Of a stretch of 64,000 nucleotides of DNA, positions 49,990 through 60,781 are shown in pieces (within the stretch, counting starts at the first letter, position 1; each line of letters starts with the position of its first letter). The DNA is taken from the NCBI GenBank assembly GCA_945878995.1, contig CAMCUN010000009.1, positions 1 to 64,000 of the forward strand, read 5' to 3'. The notes under the pieces are model-generated. The model was not told where the DNA came from and made no database searches. It saw only the letters and a program-made list of their open reading frames with translations. Source of the stretch: Polaromonas sp. YR568 (GTDB taxonomy: Bacteria; Pseudomonadota; Gammaproteobacteria; Burkholderiales; Burkholderiaceae_C). The position numbers and the translations under genes are program-made.

Positions 49990-51049
49990 CTTTCAGCCAC
50001 AAGCCCCGAGTACCGCCAGTGGCTGGCCGACCTCAAGGGGCGCTTTCGGCAGGTGCAGCTCAAGGCGGCCGTGGCGGTTAACTCCGCCGTAATGGCGTTC
50101 TATTGGGATCTGGGCGCAGACATCGTGGCCCGCCAAAGCACTGTGGCTTGGGGGCAGGGCTTTTTGACCCAGCTCAGCGCGGACCTGATGCGTGAGTTCC
50201 CCGAGCTGAAAGGGTTTTCCGAGCGCAATCTGAAATACATTCGGCAGTGGCGTGAGTTTTGGCAAGCCGCGCCAATTGGGCAACAGGCTGTTGCCCAATT
50301 GACCGCCATTCCCTGGGGGCACAACCTGGCCATCCTGTCCAAGTGCAAGCAGCACGACGAGGCCACCTTCTACGTGCAAGCCACCCTCCAGAACGGGTGG
50401 AGCCGCAGTGTGCTGACGCACCAGATTGAAAGCGGCCTGTGGCAGCGCGAAGGCCAGGCCATCACCAACTTTGCGCAAACCCTGCCCGCGCCCCATTCAG
50501 ACTTGGCGCGGCAGGTGCTGAAAGACCCCTATGTGTTCGACTTTCTGAGCCTGACGCCCGAGCACACCGAGCGTGAGCTGGAAACCGCACTTTGAGCACG
50601 TCACCCAGTTCTTGCTGGAGCTAGGCGCAGGCTTTGCCTACCTAGGGCGGCAGGTGCCGCTGCAAGTGGGCGAGCGAGATTTCTTCATCGACCTGCTTTT
50701 CTACCATGTGCGCCTGCATTGCTATGTGGTGGTGGAGCTGAAAACCATTGACTTTGAACCCGAGTTTGCGGGCAAGCTCAATTTCTACCTCAAAGCCGTG
50801 GATGCGCAAATGCGCCAAGACAGCGACGCCCCCACCATCGGCCTGCTGCTGTGCAAAAGCAAAGACCGGCTGGTGGCCGAATACGCGCTCAGCGACATTC
50901 AAAAACCCATGGGCCTGTCCACCTACACCCTTTCGCACACACTGCCCGAAGCTCTGCGAGGCAAGCTGCCCAGCATTGAGCAGTTGGAGCAGGAATTGGG
51001 GCTGGGGAATGGTGCGGAGTCGGCTGAAGCTGGGGGGGCTGGGGTATGA
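49978..51049 (+). pseudogene. DUF1016 / YhcG-like PDDEXK nuclease, frameshifted
   Basis: N-part 49978-50595 (VNSAVMAFYWDLGADIV...FSERNLKYIRQWREFW) ends ERELETAL*; C-part continues in another frame EHVTQFLLELGAGFAYLGRQVPLQVGERDFFIDLLFYHVRLHCYVVVELKTIDFEPEFAGKLNFYL. Confidence 0.88.
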
Positions 51050-51057
51050 GTTCTGAG
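51027..51057 (+). repeat. 31-bp direct repeat, copy 2 (DUF1016 3' end / hsdS start)
   Basis: aagctgggggggctggggtatgagttctgag; one mismatch to 49959-49989. Confidence 0.95.
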
Positions 51058-52350
51058 TGGCTGTTGGTCAGCCTCAAGGAAGTCACATCAATTCTTGGTG
51101 ACGGGCTGCATGGCACGCCTGAATACGACTCGAATGGAGATCATTTCTTTATCAACGGCAACAACCTTAGCAACGGCAAGATTGTTTTTAGTGCCGCAAC
51201 GAAACGTGTCTCAGCAACCGAAGCTGCTAAGCATAAGAAAAATCTCACAGACAGGACAATACTGGTTTCTATTAATGGCACTCTTGGCAATGTTGCTTTT
51301 TACGACGGTGAAAAAGTAGTCCTTGGCAAGAGTGCTTGTTACTTCAACGTGATTGACGGTGTTGACAAACATTTCATTCGCTACGTTCTAGATAACGAGG
51401 TTTTTCAAGGCTATATACACAATCTCGCCGCTGGCTCAACGATCAAAAATGTGTCCCTCAAATTGATGCGTGATTTCCAGTTCAGCTTGCCTCCGATCTC
51501 ACTACAACAACAAATCGCCGGAGTTCTGAAGTCACTCGACGACCGCATCACCCTCCTGCGCGAAACCAACACCACCCTCGAAGCCATCGCCCAAGCCCTG
51601 TTCAAGTCCTGGTTCGTGGACTTCGATCCCGTCCACGCCAAGATGCAAGGCCGCACCCCCGAAGGTATGGACGAAGCCACCGCCGCCCTGTTCCCCGACG
51701 GCTTTGAAGAGTCGGAGTTGGGGCCTATGCCGAAAGGGTGGAGGGTTGAGCGGCTTGGTGATGTTGTTGAGCGCGTCACCAAGGGAACCACACCCACTAC
51801 GCTGAAGCGACCTTTTGTAGAAAAAGGGATCAACTTCGTTAAAGCTGAGTCTATGACTGATGACGGAGGATTTCTTCCAGAAAAGTTTGCCTATATCGAT
51901 GATGAAACGCATGAGTTGTTAAAAAGATCGCAGCTCCAAGACGGCGATGTATTGATTTCAATTGCGGGAACGATTGGCCGGTCAGCAGTTATCACTGAGG
52001 ATTTTTTGCCTGCCAATACGAATCAAGCAGTTGCCTTGATTCGACCAAAACAAGAGGTGTTCCCTAGTGGCTTGCTATGGCGATTTTTGAAGCAAGAAAA
52101 TTCGATGCAGCTTATGGGTGAGCGTGTTGTCCAAGCCGTGCAAGCCAATTTGAGTCTTGGGACGCTTTCAGATATTCGGCTTGTGCTTCCTCCAAAGGGG
52201 CTGACCATGAAATTGTTTGAGATTGCCTTTTCTGCAATTGATGAGAGCAAAGCCCTAAATAGTCAAAAGGTGCGCGTGCTTTCAGTGTCACGCGACACCC
52301 TGCTCCCCCGCCTGATCTCCGGCCAACTTCAATTGCCTGAAGTCGGCTAA
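51046..52350 (+). CDS. hsdS: Type I RM specificity subunit HsdS (two TRDs)
   Basis: LPPISLQQQIAGVLKSLDDRITLLRETNTTLEAIAQALFKSWFVDFDPVHAK, central conserved region between two variable halves. Confidence 0.94.
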   Translation: MSSEWLLVSLKEVTSILGDGLHGTPEYDSNGDHFFINGNNLSNGKIVFSAATKRVSATEAAKHKKNLTDRTILVSINGTLGNVAFYDGEKVVLGKSACYFNVIDGVDKHFIRYVLDNEVFQGYIHNLAAGSTIKNVSLKLMRDFQFSLPPISLQQQIAGVLKSLDDRITLLRETNTTLEAIAQALFKSWFVDFDPVHAKMQGRTPEGMDEATAALFPDGFEESELGPMPKGWRVERLGDVVERVTKGTTPTTLKRPFVEKGINFVKAESMTDDGGFLPEKFAYIDDETHELLKRSQLQDGDVLISIAGTIGRSAVITEDFLPANTNQAVALIRPKQEVFPSGLLWRFLKQENSMQLMGERVVQAVQANLSLGTLSDIRLVLPPKGLTMKLFEIAFSAIDESKALNSQKVRVLSVSRDTLLPRLISGQLQLPEVG

Positions 52351-52367
52351 TTTTCAGAATCCTTGCC

Positions 52368-53314
52368 ATGAAAAAACCTCTCAGCAAACTCGAACGCGTC
52401 CCCCTTCGCGAAGCCTGGAAGCACGAAGCCAACGACTTCACGCCCTGGCTGGCCGAAGAGAACAACCTCAACACACTGGCCGATGCGCTGGGTTTGCCCG
52501 ACTTGGAACTGGTCGCCACCGAGCATTGGGTGGGCGAGTTCAAGCTCGACATTTTGTGCACCAGCGGGGATGACCAGGTCATCATCGAAAACCAGCTCGA
52601 AAAAACCAACCACGCGCACCTCGGCCAGTTGCTCACCTACGCGGCGGGCACTGGGGCCAAAAAGGTGATTTGGGTGGCCGAATCGTTCCGGCCCGAGCAT
52701 GTGGCGGCGCTGGAGTTTTTGAACCAGAACACCACCGAGGAATTGAGCTTTTTTGCGGTGGAGGTGGAGCTGTGGCGCATTGGCGATTCGCCACTGGCAC
52801 CCAAGTTTGAGGTGGTGGCCAAGCCCAACGATTGGGCCAAGTTAGGCCGCGAGCAAACCAAGGCCGCCGCCAACGCCACACCCGCCAAGCAAAGGCAGCT
52901 CAAACTGTGGACCGAGTTGGTGGCCAGATTGGCCACTTTTGCGCCGCAGATCAATCCGCAGAAGCCACGGCCCCAGCATTGGTTGAACAATTCCATTGGC
53001 CGCGCAGGCTTTGGCCTGAACCCCACCGCCAGCCACCGCGATGACCGTCTGGGTATGGAGGTGTACATCACCCACGCGGAATCTAAAAAATGTACCAAAC
53101 GCTCTTGGCGCAGCGCGCCAGCATTGAGCAAGCCTTGGGCTTTGAGCTGGACTGGCAAGAGCTGCCCGAGGCACACGCCTGCCGCATTGCCACTTGGCGG
53201 CAAGACAGCCCGATTGAAGACGAAGCCCAATGGGGCGCCTACCTCGACTGGTTTGTGCAGCGCATCGTCAAGATGAATGCGGTGTTCAGGCCAGTGATTC
53301 AGGCTTTGGCTTGA
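52368..53314 (+). pseudogene. DUF4268-like nuclease-fold protein, frameshifted at an A6 run
   Basis: WVGEFKLDILCTSGDDQVIIENQLEKTNHAHLGQLLTYAAG...; ORF leaves frame at ESKK and resumes as MYQTLLAQRASIEQALGFELDWQELPE...CRIATWR from 53090. Confidence 0.8.
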
Positions 53315-53450
53315 GCGGAGGAAACGCAGTGGGAATGAATGTCGGGTGGTTGATCGCCATCTGCTTTCAAATTAAAGCCGGCTTTAAAAGCTTTGACTTG
53401 TATTAAAAATTTCTTTAATATCTTTACTCTATATTTAAAAAATTTTATTT

Positions 53451-54599
53451 ATGAAACGCATCACTGGTACTTATGAAGTAACTACGACCTTGGGCGAGCC
53501 CGTGCGTGCGTTTGTTCCGCATGCACTGCCACCCACGGAGCCGGTGCTGGCTGAGTCCGTTTGGGGCACTCAGAATGATGCAGCGGTCATGGCTTTGCAG
53601 CGCCTGTCGGCGGTGGCTGGTCTTGTGCCATCCGTGGATTGGTTGCTTTACAGCGCCATTCGCCAAGAGGCGTTGATGACATCGCAAATCGAAGGCACGC
53701 AGGCCACCTTGGTCGATTTATTTGACGAAGAGGCAGGCCTTGCCATCACCAACACAGATGATGTGGAAGAGGTGACCAACTACTTGCAGGCGTTTCAGTG
53801 GGTGCAAACTCAGCTGCGCAGTCCGCAGGGCCTGCCCATCAGTGTGCGGCTGCTCAGTGAGGCGCACAGGCGTTTGTTAGATGGCGTTCGCGGCGCAGGC
53901 AAGCAGCCTGGTGAGCTGCGAAAATCGCAAAACTGGATTGGTGGCACGCGGCCGGGCAATGCCGTGTTTGTGCCCCCCCCCGCCGATCAAGTGCCCGCAT
54001 TGTTGGCCGATTTGGAGCGGTTTATTCATGCCGAGCAAACAGCGTTGCCTGCCTTGGTGCGCGTGGCTTTGGTGCATGCTCAGTTTGAAACCATTCACCC
54101 TTACCTTGACGGCAATGGCCGTATTGGCCGTTTGTTGATCGCCGCGTTATTGGAGCATTGGCAGTTGCTGCCTGAGCCCTTGATGTATCTTAGTGGCTAC
54201 CTGAAGCAGCACCAGTCGGAGTATTACCGCCGTTTGTCGGCCATCCGTACAGAAGGTGATTGGGAGGGATGGGTGCAGTTTTTCTTGGAAGCAGTGCAAA
54301 ACGCCGCTGCACAGTCAGAACGCGCCGTGGTAGCACTGGCCAGCTTGGTCGCCAATGACCGGCGGCGTTTGTTGGCGCATCCCAAGGCCAGTGCCGTCAG
54401 TTACCGCTTGTTTGAGCTACTGCCCACCATGCCCCGCCTGTCGGTGGACCGGGTGTGCCAGGCCGTGCAGACCACGTTTCCCACGGCGAATAGCGCGATC
54501 AAACTGCTGGAAGAATTGGGCATATTGACCGAGCTGACGGGCCAAAAAAAGAACCGCACTTTCAGCTATGCGGCGTACATTCAATTGCTCAGCGAATAA
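53451..54599 (+). CDS. Fic family protein (predicted AMPylase)
   Basis: [12 protein letters not shown] Fic motif (from 54096); N-terminal TSQIEG inhibitory motif (53679-53696). Confidence 0.93.
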   Translation: MKRITGTYEVTTTLGEPVRAFVPHALPPTEPVLAESVWGTQNDAAVMALQRLSAVAGLVPSVDWLLYSAIRQEALMTSQIEGTQATLVDLFDEEAGLAITNTDDVEEVTNYLQAFQWVQTQLRSPQGLPISVRLLSEAHRRLLDGVRGAGKQPGELRKSQNWIGGTRPGNAVFVPPPADQVPALLADLERFIHAEQTALPALVRVALVHAQFETIHPYLDGNGRIGRLLIAALLEHWQLLPEPLMYLSGYLKQHQSEYYRRLSAIRTEGDWEGWVQFFLEAVQNAAAQSERAVVALASLVANDRRRLLAHPKASAVSYRLFELLPTMPRLSVDRVCQAVQTTFPTANSAIKLLEELGILTELTGQKKNRTFSYAAYIQLLSE

Positions 54600-54622
54600 G
54601 TCAGCAAAGTGCAGATCCCAAC

Positions 54623-57600
54623 ATGACCGAAGACCAACTCGAGCAAGAAGCCCTCGGCTGGCTGGCCTCGGTGGGCTACACGCCGCTCAACGCGCGTAAC
54701 CTGGATAACCTGGACCCACGCCTGGCGCGTACCAGCACCCGGGAGGTTGTCTTGGCCATCAGTTTGCGGGCGGCCATTGACCGGTTGAATCCGGCCGTGC
54801 CTTTAGCCGCGCGCGAAGAGGCGTTTCGGCAGGTGCTGGATTTGGGGCAACCTGCGTTGCTGTCAGGCAACCGGGCGTTTCACCGGGTGTTGGTGGCGGG
54901 TGTGCCGGTGCAGTACCAAAAAGACGGCGAGACGCGGGGCGACTTTGTGCGCCTGGTCGACTGGCACGATACCGGCCGCAACGAATGGCTGGCGGTGCAG
55001 CAGTTCACCATCAAGGGGCCGCGCCATACGCGCAGACCCGACATCATTTTGTTCATCAACGGTCTGCCGCTGGTGCTCATTGAGCTGAAGAACCCGGCCG
55101 ACCTGAATGCCGACATTTGGAAGGCTTACGAGCAGATCCAAACGTACAAAGATCAGATTGCCGACGTGTTCACCTTCAACGAGTTGTTGGTGATCTCTGA
55201 CGGCACCGATGCCCGCATGGGTTCGCTCTCAGCCAATGCCGAGCGCTTCATGCAGTGGCGCACGATAGACGGCGTGGCGCTGGACCCACTGGGCAAGCTC
55301 CAGGAGCTAGAGACCATGGTGCGCGGCGTGCTGGCCCCGGCTTACTTGTTGGATTACTTGCGCTTTTTTGTGCTGTTTGAAGACGATGGGAAACTGGTTA
55401 AAAAGGTGGCCGGCTATCACCAGTTTCACGCGGTACGCGCAGCGGTTGACCAGGTGGTGATCGCTGCCAGCACCGACGAGGCCATGCGTCGTGGCAAAGG
55501 CGGGGTGGTGTGGCACACACAGGGCAGCGGCAAGAGCATCACCATGACTTGCTTTGCAGCTCGCGTGATGCAAGAGCCACGGCTAGAGAACCCGACCATC
55601 GTGGTCATCACCGACCGCAACGACCTGGACGGGCAGCTGCTGGGCGTGTTCAGCCTGAGCCAAGATCTGTTGCGCGAACAACCTCAGCAAGCGACCACGC
55701 GGCAACGGCTGCGCGAGTTGCTGGACAACCGGCCTTCGGGCGGCATTGTGTTTGCCACCATTCAAAAGTTCATGCCTGGCGAGGACGAAGACACTTTCCC
55801 GTGCTTGAGCCAGCGGCGCAATATTGTGGTGATTGCCGACGAGGCGCACCGCACGCAATATGGTTTTGAAGCCAAGCTCAAGTCGCGCAAGGTCTATGGC
55901 GGCGCGAGCCCTGCGGTGGCTTTCACCACGGGCGACGGCCAGACGGTAGCGCTTACCGCTGACTTTGCGCCGCCTGAATACCAAGTCAAATACCAAGCGG
56001 GTTACGCCCAGCACCTGCGCGATGCGCTGCCCAACGCCACCTTTGTAGCTTTCACCGGCACGCCAGTGAGCAGCACCGACCGCGACACGCGCTCGGTGTT
56101 TGGCGAGTACATCCATGTGTACGACATGCAGCAGGCGCAAGAGGACGGCGCCACGGTGGCCATTTATTACGAGAGCCGCTTGGCCAAGTTGGGCCTGAAC
56201 GAGGGTGAGCTTGACCAACTGGACGACGAGGTGGACGAGCTGGCCGAGGACGAAGAAGAAAGCCAGCAAGCCAAGCTCAAGAGCCGGTGGGCTGCTTTGG
56301 AGAAGGTGGTGGGTGCCGAGCCACGCATCGCCATCGTGGCGGCCGACCTGGTGGCGCACTTTGAAGAGCGCAACAACGCGCAAGACGGCAAAGCCATGGT
56401 GGTGGCCATGAGCCGCGACATTTGCGTGCACCTCTACAACGAGATCACCCGCCTACGGCCCGACTGGCACAGCGACGACCCAGAGCAGGGCGCCATCAAG
56501 ATCGTGATGACCGGCAGCGCCAGCGACAAGGCTTTGCTGCGCCCGCACGTCTACAGCAGCCAAACCAAGAAGCGCTTGGAAAAGCGCTTCAAAGACCCGA
56601 GCGATGGTTTAAAACTGGTGATCGTTCGCGACATGTGGCTCACCGGTTTTGATGCGCCTTGCGTGCACACCCTGTATGCAGACAAGCCCATGAAGGGCCA
56701 CAACCTGATGCAGGCCATTGCCCGCGTGAACCGGGTATTCAAGGACAAGCAGGGCGGCCTGGTGGTGGACTACATCGGCATTGGAGAAGACCTCAAAGCC
56801 GCCATGAAGGAGTACACCGCCAGCAAAGGCAGAGGCAAACCCACGGTGGACGCGCACGAAGCGCTGGCCGTGTTGCTAGAAAAACTCGATGTGCTGCGCG
56901 CCATGCTGCACGGCTTTGACTATTCGGGCTTTCGCACGGGTGGGCACCGGGTGCTGGCCGGTGCCGCCAACCATGTGCTCGGCCTGCCAAGCGCTAAGAC
57001 AGGGAGCAAAGAACGCGACGGCAAAAAACGATTTGCTGACCATGCGCTGGCCATGAGCCATGCATTCAGCTTGAGTTGCACCTTGCCCGAGGCCAAAGCG
57101 CTGCGAGACGAGGTGGCCTTCATGCAAGCGGTCAAGGTGATCTTGACCAAACGCGACACCAGCGCGCAGCGCAAAACCGACGAAGAGCGTGATTTGGCGA
57201 TTCGCCAGATCATCAATTCGGCGGTGGTGTCTGGCGAGGTGGTGGACATCTTCGCCGCCGTGGGCCTGGACAAACCCAACATTGGCTTGTTAGACGAGGC
57301 GTTTTTAGCGCAGGTGCAAAACCTGCCCGAAAAGAACTTGGCGGTGGAGCTACTGGAGCGATTGCTGCAAGGGGAGATCAAGAGCCGCTTTGCCAGCAAC
57401 GTGGTGCAAGACCGCAAGTTCAGCGACATGCTGGCCGATGTGATTCAACGCTACCAAAACCGCAGCATTGAAACCGCGCAGGTCATGGAAGAGCTGATCG
57501 CCATGGCCAAGAAGTTCCGCGAGGCGGCCAACCGCGGAGAGCAACTGGGTCTGCGCGAGGACGAGGTGAAGTTTTACGACGCGCTGGCCAGCAACGAGTC

Positions 57601-57835
57601 GGCTGTGCGGATGCTGGAAGACGAAACCCTCAAGAAGATCGCCCAAGAGCTGACCCAAAGCCTGCGCAAGAACATCACGGTGGACTGGTCAGAGCGCGAA
57701 AGCGTGCGCGCCGGGCTGCGCTTGATGGTCAAGCGAATTTTGAAGAAGTACAAATACCCGCCCGACCAGGAGAAAGCAGCTGTGAATCTGGTTTTGGAGC
57801 AGGTGGAGGCGCTAGGGGAAGAGTGGGGCAGCTGA
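54623..57835 (+). CDS. hsdR: Type I restriction endonuclease subunit HsdR
   Basis: [20 protein letters not shown] (PDDEXK), [11 protein letters not shown] (Walker A), [21 protein letters not shown]. Confidence 0.95.
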   Translation: MTEDQLEQEALGWLASVGYTPLNARNLDNLDPRLARTSTREVVLAISLRAAIDRLNPAVPLAAREEAFRQVLDLGQPALLSGNRAFHRVLVAGVPVQYQKDGETRGDFVRLVDWHDTGRNEWLAVQQFTIKGPRHTRRPDIILFINGLPLVLIELKNPADLNADIWKAYEQIQTYKDQIADVFTFNELLVISDGTDARMGSLSANAERFMQWRTIDGVALDPLGKLQELETMVRGVLAPAYLLDYLRFFVLFEDDGKLVKKVAGYHQFHAVRAAVDQVVIAASTDEAMRRGKGGVVWHTQGSGKSITMTCFAARVMQEPRLENPTIVVITDRNDLDGQLLGVFSLSQDLLREQPQQATTRQRLRELLDNRPSGGIVFATIQKFMPGEDEDTFPCLSQRRNIVVIADEAHRTQYGFEAKLKSRKVYGGASPAVAFTTGDGQTVALTADFAPPEYQVKYQAGYAQHLRDALPNATFVAFTGTPVSSTDRDTRSVFGEYIHVYDMQQAQEDGATVAIYYESRLAKLGLNEGELDQLDDEVDELAEDEEESQQAKLKSRWAALEKVVGAEPRIAIVAADLVAHFEERNNAQDGKAMVVAMSRDICVHLYNEITRLRPDWHSDDPEQGAIKIVMTGSASDKALLRPHVYSSQTKKRLEKRFKDPSDGLKLVIVRDMWLTGFDAPCVHTLYADKPMKGHNLMQAIARVNRVFKDKQGGLVVDYIGIGEDLKAAMKEYTASKGRGKPTVDAHEALAVLLEKLDVLRAMLHGFDYSGFRTGGHRVLAGAANHVLGLPSAKTGSKERDGKKRFADHALAMSHAFSLSCTLPEAKALRDEVAFMQAVKVILTKRDTSAQRKTDEERDLAIRQIINSAVVSGEVVDIFAAVGLDKPNIGLLDEAFLAQVQNLPEKNLAVELLERLLQGEIKSRFASNVVQDRKFSDMLADVIQRYQNRSIETAQVMEELIAMAKKFREAANRGEQLGLREDEVKFYDALASNESAVRMLEDETLKKIAQELTQSLRKNITVDWSERESVRAGLRLMVKRILKKYKYPPDQEKAAVNLVLEQVEALGEEWGS

Positions 57836-58145
57836 AATAAGCCAAAGTTTTCGGGATGTCTGCGCACTCCGTTTTTTTGCGAATTTTTTCGAGCAGATAA
57901 AACGCCACCAGCGGATTTTTCTGGACAAGAGTAGGCCCTGAGCGACTGCACATGCGCCAGACACACAGCCGGGCCATGGACCACAGCCTGAGCAGGTGGC
58001 ATGCCCTCAACCAGGGGGGCTCATTCAGTGAGCCACCCTCAAGTCTGTGCTGACAAGCGTAAAAGTCTTTGACCGAGCGCCTTTACAGTCGATCAACAGT
58101 CGATTTACCGATAGTTTTTTTTGAAAAAAAAGCCCCATTGGCTCT

Positions 58146-58592
58146 TCACCCAGGAATCTCAGGCTCCACCAAGGCCGCCAGTTGCAGCAGCGACTCCTGC
58201 CACCCGAGGTAACACATCTCCAGCGGAATAGCCTCAGGAATGCCCGCCTGCGCAATGCTGTGCTCGGTGCCGCAGATAACCGGCTTGAGCGAGACGCTCA
58301 CTTCCATGACGCCTGGCAGGGCTGGATCGTCGAATTGGTCGGTGTAGCGAACCAGGGCGTTCTCAACCAGCTCGAGGTATTCCCCGACTAAGGCGTGGGC
58401 GCCGCCTGTTGAGAAGTTTTTGAAGGACTCGCGAAACGTGCCACCCACGCGAGCGTCCAGGTGGTGCACTTGGCAGGTAAAGCCATAGGGCGGCAGCCAT
58501 TTGCTCAGGGCCTCGGGCTCTAAAAAAGCGCGGTAAACCTTGGCGGGCTGGGTGCGAATGACACGGTGGAGGCGAACGACGCGGTCGGACAT
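58146..58592 (-). CDS. SRPBCC/AHSA1 domain protein
   Basis: RVIRTQPAKVYRAFLEPEALSKWLPPYGFTCQVHHLDARVGGTFRESF. Confidence 0.88.
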   Translation of the reverse strand: MSDRVVRLHRVIRTQPAKVYRAFLEPEALSKWLPPYGFTCQVHHLDARVGGTFRESFKNFSTGGAHALVGEYLELVENALVRYTDQFDDPALPGVMEVSVSLKPVICGTEHSIAQAGIPEAIPLEMCYLGWQESLLQLAALVEPEIPG

Positions 58593-58632
58593 GGTGGGCA
58601 GCTCAGTGGCAGCTTGTAAGGAGCGCTCGCGC

Positions 58633-60114
58633 TCAGCCCGGCATGCGCGCCACCACCTGCGCCACCGCGGCCGTGAGCTTTTTGGCGTAGGGCACATGCA
58701 AAAACTCATTGGGGCCGTGGGCGTTGCTCTTGGGGCCGAGCACGCCGCAGACCATCATTTGTGCTTTGGGAAAGCCTAGGCTGAGCATGTTCATGAGCGG
58801 GATGGTGCCGCCTTGGCCAATGGTGCCGCAGGGGGCGCCGAAAAAGGCGTGTGAGGCCTCGTCCAGCGCGCGGTCAAACCAGGGCGCGGAACTCGGGGCG
58901 TTCCAGCCGGTGGCGCCGCCGCCGCCTTCAAAGGTGACTTTGGCTTGGTAGGGGGCGTTGTCTTCGAGCAGGGTTTTGAGCTCTTGCACGGCTTGGCCCG
59001 CGTCCACCAAGGGGGGCAAGCGCAGGGAGAGCTTGAAGGCGGTGTAGGGGCGCAGCACGTTGCCGGCATCCTTCAAGGCGGGCAGACCTTCGGCGCCGGT
59101 CACGCTCAGCGTGGGCCGCCAGGTGCGGTTGAGCAGGGCCTGCACCGGGTCTTGGGTGGTGGGCAGGGTGAAGGCGGTGGCGCCTTCGCAGTCGTAGTGC
59201 GCCCAGGGAAAGCGCTTGTAGAGCTCGTCGCCCAGAATTTGCGCGGTGGCCTGGGCTTGGGCCAGGCGGTCGGCGGGCACTTCGCAATGAAAGCTCGCGG
59301 GCAAGAGGCGGCCGGTGGCGCTGTCTTCCAGCCTGTCGAGCAGCTGGCGCATGATGCGAAAGCTCGACGGCACCAGGCCGCTGGCGTCGCCCGAGTGAAT
59401 GCCTTCGGTGAGCACCTCCACCTTGAGCGTGCCCGAGGCCATGCCGCGCAAGCTGGTGGTCAGCCACAGCTGGTCGTAGTTGCCGGCGCCCGAGTCCAGG
59501 CAAATGACCAGCCCCACCTCGCCCAGGCGCGACTTGAGCGCGTCCACATAGGGCAACAGGTCGTAAGAGCCGCTTTCCTCGCAGGTCTCAACCAGGCCCA
59601 CAATGCGCGGGTGAGCCACGCCCTGGCTTTTGAGCGCTTGCACGGCCGCGATGCTGGCGTAAATGGCGTAGCCGTCGTCGGCACCGCCGCGGCCATAAAG
59701 CTTGCCGTCTTCATAGTGCGCAGTCCAGGGGCCGAGGTCTGAGCGCCAGCCTGAAAACTCGGGCTGCTTGTCCAGGTGGCCGTACATCAGCACCGTGGGC
59801 TGCGCCACGTTGGAGCCGGCGGGCACGGGCCGGGTGGCGGCCACCTCAAAAAAGACCACCGGCGTGCGGCCGGGCAGGCGAATCACCTCCAGCGTGAGGC
59901 CGGGCACTTTTTGCGCCTCCACCCAGGCTGCGGCGTGGCGCACCACAGACTCAATGTGGCCGTGCTGAGCCCAGTCTTTGTCAAACGCGGGCGACTTGGC
60001 GGGGATGGCAATGTAGTCCGAGAGTTGGGCCACGATGTCCTGGTCCCACTGGGCGCTGACCTGGCCGAGCGCGGTGGCGGCATGAAGTACGGAGGCAGGC
60101 AAGGGGGCGTTCAT
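58633..60114 (-). CDS. M20 family metallopeptidase
   Basis: VLMYGHLDKQPEF, LYGRGGADDGYAIY, VGLVETCEESGSYDL. Confidence 0.93.
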   Translation of the reverse strand: MNAPLPASVLHAATALGQVSAQWDQDIVAQLSDYIAIPAKSPAFDKDWAQHGHIESVVRHAAAWVEAQKVPGLTLEVIRLPGRTPVVFFEVAATRPVPAGSNVAQPTVLMYGHLDKQPEFSGWRSDLGPWTAHYEDGKLYGRGGADDGYAIYASIAAVQALKSQGVAHPRIVGLVETCEESGSYDLLPYVDALKSRLGEVGLVICLDSGAGNYDQLWLTTSLRGMASGTLKVEVLTEGIHSGDASGLVPSSFRIMRQLLDRLEDSATGRLLPASFHCEVPADRLAQAQATAQILGDELYKRFPWAHYDCEGATAFTLPTTQDPVQALLNRTWRPTLSVTGAEGLPALKDAGNVLRPYTAFKLSLRLPPLVDAGQAVQELKTLLEDNAPYQAKVTFEGGGGATGWNAPSSAPWFDRALDEASHAFFGAPCGTIGQGGTIPLMNMLSLGFPKAQMMVCGVLGPKSNAHGPNEFLHVPYAKKLTAAVAQVVARMPG

Positions 60115-60139
60115 GGCGGGGTCCTTCAAAGGTGGGTGA

Positions 60140-60742
60140 TCAGCGCTTGGGGGCGGCGGGTGCAGGGGGGCGAAAGTCCAGGCTCAGGCCTTGTGCGGTG
60201 ACCTTGAACTCGCCGGGCTGCAGGCCCAGCAGTTGCAAGGTGTTCCAGTCGGATTCGCTGATTTGGTGCAGCGCCTGACCGTCAAGCGCCCACTCGGCCA
60301 GGCGCGGGGCGTAGCGGTTCATGAGCGTTTGGTAGGACGGCGCCAAGCGCGTGAACACCAGCCGCTGCACGCGCACGCTGTGCATGCGCACGCTGCGGTC
60401 GGCCGGCTCAAAGCGCAAGCCAAAGTCAAGCGCCAAGCTGGCCGGGTGCGTGCTTTGCAGCAGGCGCTCGGTGATGTCGAGCTGCAGCTCGGTGGCCACG
60501 CGACCAGTGGCCGGCAGCAAACTGAGCTTGGGTGCGCTCAGCCGCACGTCCAGCACGTCGGCCACGCGCTGCTCCATGGGAAAGCGCTTGGCTAAGGCCG
60601 CTTGCAGCTGCTCACGGCTCAAGCTCAAGCGGCGTTGGGTGAGCAACTGCACGGCCGGGTTGCTGCAGGCGCTCAAAGACGGCAGGGCCAAGCCGGCCAT
60701 CACAAGCTGGCCCCAGTGGCGGCGGGTCAAAACAATAGGCAT
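60140..60742 (-). CDS. DUF1439-like lipoprotein
   Basis: Lipobox LPSLSAC; QLLTQRRLSLSREQLQAALAKRFPMEQRV. Confidence 0.75.
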   Translation of the reverse strand: MPIVLTRRHWGQLVMAGLALPSLSACSNPAVQLLTQRRLSLSREQLQAALAKRFPMEQRVADVLDVRLSAPKLSLLPATGRVATELQLDITERLLQSTHPASLALDFGLRFEPADRSVRMHSVRVQRLVFTRLAPSYQTLMNRYAPRLAEWALDGQALHQISESDWNTLQLLGLQPGEFKVTAQGLSLDFRPPAPAAPKR

Positions 60743-60781
60743 GGCCTGATTGTGCGGCGAGAACTCAAAGGACACTGACGC

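Noticed and set aside
53085-53090. Programmed -1 ribosomal frameshifting at the A6 run
   Set aside because: The heptamer T AAA AAA is not a canonical X XXY YYZ slippery site and no stimulator was evident; mutation or sequencing error is more likely.
58085-58133. Tandem ACAGTCGAT copies and a T8/A8 inverted repeat right of hsdR
   Set aside because: Too short and low-complexity to call an attachment site or mobile-element end.
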